Below are positions 36,947 to 46,722 of a stretch of DNA of 64,000 bases, piece by piece. The position numbers and the translations under genes are program-made. Source of the stretch: Eucalyptus grandis (taxonomy: Eukaryota; Streptophyta; Magnoliopsida; Myrtales; Myrtaceae); contig NC_052618.1 of assembly GCF_016545825.1 (NCBI RefSeq), positions 6,067,398-6,131,397 on the forward strand, read 5' to 3'. Under the pieces are notes generated by a model. The model had not been told where the DNA came from. It was given only the letters and a program-made list of their open reading frames with translations, and made no database searches. The stretch's first letter is position 1; every line of letters begins with the position of its first letter.

Positions 36947-38407
36947 TGTCGCGACCTCTTTTTTCCGGCGCCCGCAATCGGGTACGAGCGCCTAAGGAGG
37001 CTAATGGCTCGGCTGAAATTAGTTATGCCCGGACTCTCCCAAGTCCACCAATTCACGACTTAATGGTCCAAGTTTTTAACCTGTAAATCAATTTTTAAAA
37101 TGGAGTTGTCACTAATCGATTTGGGTTGGGTTGATTAGAAACCCAAGCGAAGTATTGGGAGAAATACTCACTCTGCGTAACTGCAGAAATTAGGATCGGA
37201 GACTTGATTACACTAGTTAATCACTAATGCCCTTTTGGCACCTAATCTTGTTTAAACCTTGAGGTTTTTTGGATGCTCGAGGGATTTTCCATGCATTTTT
37301 GGAGAAAAACATCTTTTGGGTCTTTTCCTAATTTTTTTTTTTTTTTTTTACATAAAAGGGATTTTTTTTTGGATTTTTTGGTATTTTTGGAAAAATACAA
37401 GTCTTTTTTGGCTTCTTCTGAATTTTTTGCTTTTTTCATGAATTTTTGGCATTTTTTGGAAAATATGGAATATTTTTTAATTTTTTTTTAGTTTTTGGAA
37501 AATAAAATATTTTTTGTTTTTTTAAATTAAAATATTTTTAAATATTTTTCGAAAATAAATTATTTTTGATTTTTTTAAAATAAATTATTTATATATTATT
37601 TATTTAAAATATTATTTATAATTAAAAACGGCTTGCCTGGGTCGTGGGCTAGATCCAAACCGAGCCGGCGACCCGAACATGGACGGGGCCACAACGTGGG
37701 CCCGACTCGAATTTTTTTCCTTTTTCCCTTTTCTTTCTTTTTGGATGAAACGGCGTCGTGGCCGAGCGTTTGGATAAGCCCGGCCCGATCCGACGACCCG
37801 CTCCACGACCCGGATCCGACCAGCTCCGACCCAAATCGTGACCCAACTTCCGCCGCCCCGGAATTTACGGAATCCCTACCCGGTCCCCGATCCGGGTCCG
37901 ACCCAACAACCCGGGTCGCGACTCGAAAAATCGGGAACCCTAGGGTTTCCGAATTGCAGCGTCGAGGAGGGAGAGGACCGAGGTGTAGCGGCGACGGTGG
38001 CGACGGCAGCGATGACTCGGACTACGGAGAGGAGATGGCGATGGCGATGGCGACGGCGACATCATGATACCTGTTCGTGGCAGTGGTGCGATGGGGGCGG
38101 CGACGACGGCGAGACCCACGCAAACCTCCTCTGGCCTCTCTCTCTCTCTCTCGGGCTTGCCCTTCGAGCTCCCCGAAGTCTCTCGGGGACCCCTCCAAGC
38201 TCACCACGCCACGGCCAACCCCGCACTCGAGCTCCCGAAGTCTCTCGGACCCCGAGCTTCGGCTGGCCTCTCTCTTCCTCTTCCTCCCTCTATGTGTCTC
38301 TTCGGCAGAACTTCTCCCTCTCCGGCCGCGAGCCTTTGGATCTGGGCTTGCTCGTCCTCGGCTCCCCTTCTGAAGTCTCTCAGTAGGAAGCACGAAGCTT
38401 TGTAGCC
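36947..38407 (-). repeat. 3' LTR, truncated on its inner side
   Basis: It aligns from TGTCGCGACCTC through the TTTTTGG-rich AT segment, the GC-rich CCGGATCCGACC region and the CT-rich region to AGGAAGCACGAAGCTTTG. It then departs from the right LTR, which continues about 400 bp further to GGTGTCAACA. The missing part is the start of U3 in element orientation, and the polypurine tract beside it is also not visible. A deletion across the LTR/internal junction is the simplest explanation. Confidence 0.8.
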
Positions 38408-38415
38408 TTTGTCTA

Positions 38416-38705
38416 ATTGTGAATATCGAGGGCGTACTTGAGATATTCACGAAGGTCTCTCACCTTCTAGTAATGGGAATATTGAGGGCGTGCCCTGCAT
38501 ATTCGTGAAGGTCTCTCACCTCTTGGTAATTGGGAATATCGAGGGCGTACCTGAGATATTCGTGAAGGTCTCTCACCTCCTAGTAATTGGAATATTGAGG
38601 ACGTGCCTCGCATATTCACGAAGGTCTCTCACCTCCTGGTAATTGGGAATATTGAGGACGTGCCTCAAATATTCGTGAAGGTCTCTCACCTCCTGGTAAT
38701 GAGAA
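38416..38705. repeat. Tandem array, about 57-bp unit, about 5 copies
   Basis: Each unit holds GAATATCGAGGGCGTACCTG, GATATTCGTGAAGGTCTCTC and ACCTCCTGGTAATTG with minor variants. It lies in the 3' internal part of the retrotransposon, directly where the truncated LTR ends. Recombination within such repeats could have caused the truncation. Confidence 0.88.
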
Positions 38706-40458
38706 TTTGAATGTAGCACAAGGCTTACCTGGATGGCCGCAGGCACTCAAAGAGGCTGGAACACTTGGGTAGCCATAGGTGTACAAAGTACTAGAATACT
38801 TGGATGAACATAGGTATTTAATGATATGATCTGGGACCACTTAGGCTGGTCTAAGTACTAGAAAGCATACCTGGACGGCGGTGCCAAGCAAAGCAATGAA
38901 ATGCTTGAGCAGCTGCTATATTATTTGGGGACAACTCGGGCAGGTTGAGTGTCGTGAAAAGGAAGTACCTGGACAATGGTGGGTACTTGACGATATGGGG
39001 ATACCTAGACAACAGTAGATATTCCAAGAGATATTTGGTCACTCACAAGTATCAATACTGGGACAACTCGAACAAGTCGAGTGTCACGAAAAGGAGTATC
39101 CGAACGGTGGCAGGTACTCAAAGACAATAGGGATACCTAGCTAGCAGTAAACACCCAAACTCAAAGGACGACTCAAATAGGCTGAGTGCCAATCAGAGGG
39201 TACCTCGACAGTGATAGGTACTTTAAGACAAATGGGGATAGAGATATGCTTACCTAGCAATCTCTCTGATCTCTGAGAATATGTCTGCTATTTGCACAAT
39301 ATGCACACATGATTGTATATGCTGTAAATTCATGAGTTCAAATGAGATTCATGCATGATAATTTTGTCGCTTTTGCATCCTTTGATTTCCACTTTGGGAA
39401 GATTTTGAAAGACAACCTTCATTTAGAATGTAGATGTCTTGAGCATGCCAGATGAGGGACTTTCAGTCTGAAATGACTTTTCACTCACTCTCGTGGAAAA
39501 AGCTATCTTGACCATTGATGTAGGATTTATAAGGATCACATTATCTTACTGTCATCATGTCAATAGGGGTCGAGTATTCTTTCAAACAAGATTTACTTTA
39601 CCAATGTGAGAGGTCTTTGTTGAAATTGTGTTGAAGTCTTGGTCAGGCTCATCGAAGGGGACCGTCGAGGTCAAGGCTCAAAGTGCCGCATTATCATCTC
39701 TGAGTTTGCAAGTCAAGAATCCCGCAAAAAGAGATAGAGTAATCTTGCTCGTACTTTTTCGAGCGATGCTTATATACGCATGAAATCCTACGTTAATTGA
39801 AGTGCCCATAGTCTGAAGAGACTTTTATAATGGGAATGTAACGTAGACTTGGCTCACATGTAAGAGAGTGAGAGTTGGTGACTGTCTTGGCATTTATCAC
39901 TAGTCTTCCTTCTCAATGTCAGATGGAGGTTCTATCAATTTACCACAACAACAACTTTTTCTTGACTGTATTTTTGACTGGAGGGCATTGGCCTTGCTTT
40001 TACCAGGTACACTGCTTTTTTATGCCCCTATTTCTTATTCCAATTCTTCATTCATGGGCATTGACCTTGCTTTTACCAGGTACACCGCTTTTTTTTATGC
40101 CCCTGTTTTTCACTCTTGTCGTTAGAGGAACTAGCCTAGGCAAGTTCAATTACAACACTATTGTTAGACTCTTGAGTCTTCGTCTTCAGCTAGCGCTCCG
40201 AGCTATGTTGCTTAAATGGTAGTGACTTCTGTTTTGCCTCCATGTGATGGTGAAATTACAGACTCAATTGGGTTGTACAATGAATACAAGTGCCGAAAGA
40301 ATTGCTCTTCATCATTCTAGGGCACTTAAATAAATGCGAGTGTTCATATGCAATAAAGACACCCGAAGATTGATGCAAGTGTGAGCAAGAAAATTTCTAT
40401 CTCTCTTCTCACCTTATGATGCTACTTTGCCTCCGCTCTGCCCTAATGTGGGGTGGTT
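38706..40458 (-). other. Retrotransposon 3' internal region, non-coding
   Basis: It holds loosely repeated motifs (TACCTGGACAA, GATATGGGGATACCTAG, AACTCGAACAAG) and, at 39,975-40,110, two direct copies of a segment with GGGCATTGGCCTTGC and TTTTACCAGGTACAC. No pol-type domain is seen. It is interrupted at 40,459 by the MULE insertion and resumes at 57,329. Confidence 0.55.
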
Positions 40459-40467
40459 CTTGACGGG
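40459..40467. repeat. 9-bp target-site duplication of the MULE, left
   Basis: CTTGACGGG lies immediately before the inverted-repeat terminus GAGAAAATATTCAGTGG. The identical 9 bases follow the other terminus at 57,320-57,328. Nine-base duplications are diagnostic of Mutator-like elements. Confidence 0.93.
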
Positions 40468-41264
40468 GAGAAAATATTCAGTGGTATGTGCGCGCCACGT
40501 CATCTGCTGACCTGGTGCGCACTTACCAATGAAACGCCGGCACGTGTCCCCGAGCGGGACCCGCTGAAAAAGGGGGGGCGCTGGTTTTTGGTCGGCTCGG
40601 CTCGGCTTCGCGCAGAAGAAAGGACGGTCAGCGTATTCCTCCCGCTCAAAATTTTTCTCTCACTTCACTTGAATGGGCGCGGGTCTCTCTCCTCGTAAAA
40701 GAAAAAAGAACGCCGAGAGCCTTCCTCTTCCTCCTCCGCCTCCGTCTCCCGCCTCCGCCTCCGTCTCCGCCTCGGCCTCCGCCCGCCCAAAAGCCTCGCT
40801 GGTCATCTCGCTCGCATCTCGGTCTCGTTCCCGAGCGGCACCAGCTCCCGCCGCCGACCAGCGCTGTCCTCGACGCCGGCCCGCTCGATCGCGAGGGAGA
40901 TCTTGGCGGACTTTGGCGGGGTCGACGGGGGCGAAGAAGGAGAGCCCGCTGCATTTTCTCTCTCTTTTTCAACGAAGCGCGCTTTTCTTCCCGCTCTCGC
41001 CTCTCTCTTCCTCAAGCACTCCTCTCCTCTCTGTCCCGAGCCCTCTCACTCACCCCAAGTGCCCCCTCCTCTCTTTCTCGAGCCCTCTCACTCACCCTAA
41101 CCGCTTCCCTCCTCGCCTCTCTCCTCGTCGCCGTCATCGACTTTCCAGCCGCGGCTCCGAAATCGCCGTCGCCGACCGGCCTCTCGAGCTTCTTTGAAGC
41201 AAAAAAGGTTTGCGAGGCTAGATATACCGGTGGCGGTGCTAAGTTTTGGGGTTTCGCCGCGACC
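40468..41264 (+). repeat. MULE left terminal inverted repeat
   Basis: It matches the complement of 56,509-57,319 from the terminus through GTGCGCGCCACGTCATCTGC, the GGGGGGCGCTGGTTTTTGG and GTCGGCTCGGCTCGG blocks, a CTCCGCCTC-repeat zone, CTTGGCGGACTTTGGCGG, CTCACTCACCC and TTTGAAGCAAAAAAGG, up to GGGGTTTCGCCGCGAC. The two copies differ by point changes and by indels in the CTCCGC zone. GC- and CT-rich TIRs of this kind can act as promoters. The long open frames here (for example from 40,673) are shadows of this repeat. Confidence 0.92.
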
Positions 41265-41623
41265 AGTGAACTTCCAAGATCACGGTCGAGCACCGGCACC
41301 GGCACCTGCACATTGAAGAATTTACTTCTGGGTTCCAGCTCTTTTGTAACGCTTCCTCCGGACATGAATTCGCCGACCGTTTTCATCTCCGCCGTCGCAT
41401 TGGTCCCGCTGTCCAACGGTTCTCTCCGCGTGTCGTCCCGACTTCGCCGCCCAAAGACCCGTTTCTGGGATAGCTCCCGAAGGTTCGAGCCCGTCGCTTT
41501 CTTATGGGTGCCTCGTTTGTAAAGTGTTTTTATTGGACAGAGCACGCCGTAGTGGGAGGGGTGGGGTGAGGGGTTTTGACTATTTGAGGCCGTGGTTGGG
41601 TGACTGATGACACGCGTGATACC

Positions 41624-44600
41624 TGTGTGAAATGAAATATTACGCTCATCGAACAGATGAAGTGTAAGGATGGGTCGAAGAAATTCACCAGAGCCTGTGT
41701 CAATGACGATTTCTCGCGACGCCCGGATGGGACAGATGAGCCAGGTCCTTTTTGAGCCATTTTTTTTTAGCAATTAGTTTGCTGTTGTCCTTGAATTTAT
41801 TGGTTGTTCTCACGTCTTGCATTGTGTTTAGATGGATGAGTTGATACGGAAGGGAAATAAAGACAGAGATTATGAATAGGATAAATAATGGAAATAGTAC
41901 AATAAATATTTCTTTTTGGGCCATAGACCACCCTGGGGCAAAATTGGGAGGAGATGGAAGTAAATTCATGAATCATTGTCGCCCTTCTTTTCATTTTTGA
42001 TCGATGCATATGAAGAACTCCCGCTTTTCTTTCTTGCTGAACGAAGGCACGAATTGTTACCTTAAGCAATTTCACCAGATATTATGGACTTGGCAGGTAT
42101 ATTATGAGGACTTAATATTTTCCTTGGTAATTGTCATGAATAATCGGTTTTGCATCATAGATCAGAAAAAACTGATTGCTTTATTTGATATAAATGCTTT
42201 TGAAGAGCAAAAGTGTATTCGCTTTATATGGGTTGGTCCGCCAACTTCCATAACCGGGCATAGTTGAGCGATGCTCTCCATTGATATATTAGTAATGATG
42301 GTTCATCAAGAAGCTCAGCTGGACTCATGTTAGTTCAGTTGTATTGTGGTTATCACAAACCACGGGTTTCTTTTTGTTAGGCTTGTACTGGTTTTAGATA
42401 TTACTTATCCAAAAAAGACTGTTACTAATCCTTGGCTTTATTTCTTCTTATAGAAAATAGTATGTGTGCAAACACCTAGTAGTGTCCATATCTGGACCTG
42501 CTTTGATGTTTAGACTATTCTAAATGACACCATTACTCGTACCTGGCTTTGTTTCCTTCTTTAGAACATCTCATGTATGTCTGCAGATTTCTTGTAGTGT
42601 CCACCACTAGAGCTACGTACTTTTCTAATTGTAACTTCACTTTCTCTGACTCGATAATGCAGGAATATCAGCATGCCCAAATGGAAAATTTTATTGTCGG
42701 AATGCAGGACATGTTCCTGTCATTATATTTTCTTCGAGAGTAAATGATGGCATTTGTGGTAAGTAGTCCATCGGAACTTTTTCTCCATGGTCTTGGCCTT
42801 TCCAAGCGTTCATATTTCCATGGTCTTGGCCTTTCCAAGCGTACATAACACACATAAGAATATCAGATATGATATTATGAATGGCCAGGGGCAGAAGTCC
42901 TCTTTGCAGATTTTAATTGCTTCAGTGTCAAGGATATCTCTAAACTTCACTGCAATGAGATGTTCCACGCTTTAGTGTCATGGGGCACTGATTAATCATA
43001 ATTGTGCAACAACAGATTTATTTACCTGCTTTAGCAACTTCATGTCCAATGTCTTCCTCACCAACAAACATCACTGTTAAAATATTACTTTACAGACTAT
43101 TTAATGAACCCTAATACCATGAAGACAAGTAAACAAGGGTATATTTCAAGTGATGAACAGATTTGAGACTACTTTTTAGGAACTCTCCAACTTTTGAGGA
43201 CAAGGACATTGATTGTGAGATATATGCATATGGGAAATGAATGGAAACTATTTTTTCGGGTTTACATCTTAAGGATTGTTTCAAAAGCTAGACAAGAGTG
43301 GCTTCTTCAATTGAGAACAGTTTGCATGCTTGGTCTCGGTTCAATCCAAGAAAAGAAAGTGGTCAAAAAAGGTGAGATGGAGAACTGGTTTAGTTCGATT
43401 GATCTTTTCCTTAACGCTTGTCAATGAACAGTGTTTCTGAGAATACAAGAAAAATTGCAGGAAGGGGGAAAGGTTGGAGAGAAAACAAAAGGTGCATTTT
43501 TGAATGAAATCTATGTGCTTATCGTCATATGCAAGGATCTGCAGAGTGATCAATTGTTAGTAAAATGGATGATGAATGTGTGGATTAAGTAACATCATAA
43601 TATTGTAATAAGATACTAATTAATGCTTAGATTAATTTTCCCTTTTCATTGTTTAGGATTTTTGTCAATTGGACAATTACTAAATGCTAAGGTCCTATAA
43701 AAGATTTATATGCTGACATCATCTGACCTTAATAGGTTGACGGAATTACTAGATCGTTCTGGTTCTTGTAACACTGATTTTAGCCTTCGCTGGACAAAGG
43801 TTAACTAGCAGGTGGTCATTCTTTTTCTGCCTCCTCTTAATGTTTCCTCCTAACATATGTTCTTTGCCTGCTCCATGATACTCAGACTGCTGTGACGGGA
43901 GTGACGAATACAGTGATAAAGTGAAGTGCCTGAATACATGTTGGGAAACTGGAAAAGCAGCATGAGATGAGCTAAAGAAAAAAATTGCTGTGTACCAGGA
44001 GGGCGTTGCCATATGTAAACAGGAGGTGGAACAAGCTAAAGTAGCTCTTGCAAAAGACAAGGAAGAATTGTCAAAACTGAAAAGTGAGGAGAAAGTACTG
44101 AAAGTGCAATTTGAACAGCTTAAAGGTCTGGTTTTTCCTAATTTGGTGGTATCTTGGCAAAATAACTTGAATTTAGTTGTCATGATCTCATTAAACCCGA
44201 GTTTGCCCTTAAAACGTAGTTGCCGGCTACTGCACATATATATCATCTTTGTTCATACCGCATCCAAGGATAGCAGCATATTATGGTCTATGGAATTGGA
44301 AAACTCACACTGATGATAATGAACTCATCATAGTATAGCTTCGTATAGATATTTTACCGTACTAACTGTTTGGTAGTTTTACCAAACAACGAAGCATTTT
44401 CTGAATGAGTGTGGATGTTGTGACTATTAGATATTGATGTGCCAGATGTATCCCAGCCTTGTAGGTAAATGGATGGAAGATTTGGGAAGCATTTGGTTTA
44501 CCTCACTAAAGAAATCACTTCATCCTCTAAACGAGTGTCTAGTAGTATTATGATGTTTGGATGATTAGCTATATTTGGGAAAAATAGTGAAAATGGACGG

Positions 44601-45020
44601 GATAGGTGGAAAGTCAGAAGTTTGAAATTTCTGTGAGAGAGAAATAGAGGGAAAATTTGAATTTTTAGATACTCTCTCCAAATTCTGGCCCTTGGTGCTC
44701 TCAAAATAGCCTTAGTGTCATGGTCACTATTTGCTATCTCTGTTGTTGTACATGTGCTTAGACTACCCTTCTTCCATGCTTTGGCACTTTATGATGCTTA
44801 GTTTAAGATTTCTTTTACATGCGTTCGTTTTTGTGTTACTATCAATTGTTTTGTTGCTTTTTCATCTCTAAATATAGAGCGCAAAGAACAAATAGAGAAA
44901 GCAGAGGAGAAAGAATGAATGAGAAAAGAAAAAGAAGAGAGGGAAAAAGAGAAGCCGAGGGAAAGCTGGCAAAGAGAAAGCAAGTTTCAGCAGGGTTGGG
45001 TGTTGGAGATCTTGGATCAC
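41624..45020 (+). pseudogene. Glucosidase II beta-subunit fragment (N-terminal half)
   Basis: The normal protein is the ER-lumen regulatory subunit of glucosidase II in N-glycan trimming. Exons seen: about 41,624-41,744 (CKDGSKKFT then PDGTDEP); 42,663-42,758 ([24 protein letters not shown]); 43,886-44,125 (CCDGSDEY, the second LDL-receptor-A-like motif, then a coiled coil YQEGVAICKQEVEQAK); 44,878-45,020 (RKEQIEKAEEKE, charged coil). Splice phases join correctly. Lesions: the first motif lost its cysteines (FSRRPDG where FCDCPDG is usual), and stops TGA at 43,963-43,965 and 44,916-44,918 both sit where Arg is expected, consistent with CGA to TGA change. The C-terminal MRH lectin domain is absent. 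The first exon and signal peptide are not clear. Confidence 0.88.
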
Positions 45021-45615
45021 GTAAGGATGGGAGGAGGCAGGCTAGCAGAGAGGAACAAGAGAAAATCGAGGCTGAGATGAGAAAGAATGCCTACTAATTG
45101 GCCTATGCTAAAGCAGAGGAGGCATCTAGGTTACTGTGGGTGGAGCAAACAAGAAAGGGAAGAGATTCTAAGATGTTTTGCTGTTGCTTTTCTTGAATCT
45201 CTTGGGCCTACCAAAACCCGCAGTGAAAGACTGCAATTCCATTCCGCCAAAAACATACTGGTGGGACTGGATTTGTATCCGAGGACATAGCTTTGAAGTG
45301 TCGTGGAAATATTTTCAAGGGAAGAGGTGTGATTGCTTCGCTTTTAAGGTTTGTGACCTGTGGATATGGGTATCATCTTAGTGGTATCTTCGTCTTGCTA
45401 TGCAAGAAAACTGATCTCCAAAAAATAATTATGACAAATAAAAAAGGAAAATCTACATTGCATTATTATATCATTTCAGCTTTGCGCTGTAAGTGTGAGT
45501 CTAGTTATTAGTATTTTAGCTTCAATAATTCTCCATATTGCGATATATTTCATTTTTTCTATCGGTTCATTTATATCTTCCATTCTAATTGTTTTGGCCG
45601 AATTTTAATCTATAG
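45021..45615 (+). other. Unassigned stretch inside the MULE
   Basis: Short open segments at 45,087-45,381 look exon-like but are frame-broken, and I could not assign them to glucosidase II beta or to the RDR downstream. They may be a further captured fragment or intron. Confidence 0.35.
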
Positions 45616-46722
45616 CTCCCTCCTCATACAATTCATATTCGACCGTCGATGATCAAGGTTGAAAAGGACCCCAAGCTTTCAGATATCAGGACCGTTGATG
45701 CACTTGAAATAGTACAAACAAGGTACAACCAACATATTTCGCCAGCAGGCTATCATTGTTTTAATTAATTCTCTTGAGGTTCTTATGGTACCTCTGACCC
45801 CTAGTAATGTGATCACAGTGTTATCTGTGGGTTTGTTGCCTGGCTATGCTATTGATTTGTTGATTATTGTGTTAAGATTTTCCTTTGGAGTTAGCTAGTT
45901 AAAAGACCCTTACATAAACAGACTGAAAAGTTAGCGGCTTTCTTGTTCTTTCAGCAGTTTAATTTGAACATGGGACATGTTTTTCTTGTGAATTACTAAA
46001 TCCCATTGCTTTTTGTTTGAAGCTTTTTCTGCCATCAAATTTTACCTTTTCGGAAGAACTGATTAGACCTTGGTCCTCATTGATGCAGTAATAAACCAAA
46101 GCCTACATATCTTTCAAAGATTTTGATTGCACTTTTAAGCTATGGCGGGGTCCCTAATGAATTTCTTTTGGACATGGTGGAGAATGCTCTGGGAGATGCA
46201 AATAGTGTCTTCTAGGAAACGAAAGCAGCTCTAAGAGGTAGTATTCTTCCAACATTTGGACTGTTGAAATAATGTCTATTCTTAAAACAGTCCAAAAAGA
46301 GATTTTTCTCCAATTTTTTTTTCTATACTTGGATGTGCTTCTTTTTTTTTCTTGATTCAAAAAATTCATAAGTAAAAAAATGCATCTCTATTCATCTTTG
46401 CTGCTTTTACTTCCCCTGGGTGCGTATTTCCTTCAATTGCTATTTGACGTGTAAACATTTTCCCTTGTGTTTTCCTTTGTTCTTTTACCGTATGAACAGT
46501 TTTGGTGAATCATGGTGAGAAGGATGGTTTGACTGCAGCCGAATGATCTTATCTGGGATTCCTCTCGGACGAAACATACCTACAGAATCGTCTGTCCATC
46601 CTGATGAACGATGAAAAGAAGAGTTTGAAAGGAGGAAGGATTCATATTCCAGATTCTTACTATCTAATGAGGGCAGCCGATCCCACAGGAATTCTTAAAA
46701 GTGATGAAGTTTGTATTATCCT
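45616..46722 (+). pseudogene. RNA-dependent RNA polymerase fragment (RDR3/4/5-like)
   Basis: Cellular RDRs of plants make double-stranded RNA in silencing pathways. This gamma-clade type is poorly understood. Three exons: 45,616-45,722 (IHIRPSMIKVEKDPKL), 46,089-46,237 (SNKPKPTYLSKILIALLSYG, VPNEF), and 46,500-46,722 (MILSGIPL, then KSLKGGRIHIPDSYYLM and DPTGILKSDEVCIIL). Junctions rejoin in phase (ACA-AG|T). Lesions: TAG at 46,213-46,215, a 1-bp loss near 46,540 and a compensating 1-bp gain near 46,565. The fragment stops before the region carrying the catalytic DxDGD motif of the family, and the N-terminus is missing. It is a central slice of the gene. Confidence 0.85.

Noticed and set aside
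37633..38405. Open frames of 100-180 codons
   Set aside because: They correspond to the GC- and CT-rich part of the 3' LTR, with no conservation of frame with the other LTR.
41012..41773. 253-codon minus-strand open frame
   Set aside because: It runs antisense through the glucosidase II beta exon and into the left TIR; its C-terminal Arg/Glu-rich half is the complement of the CT-rich TIR.
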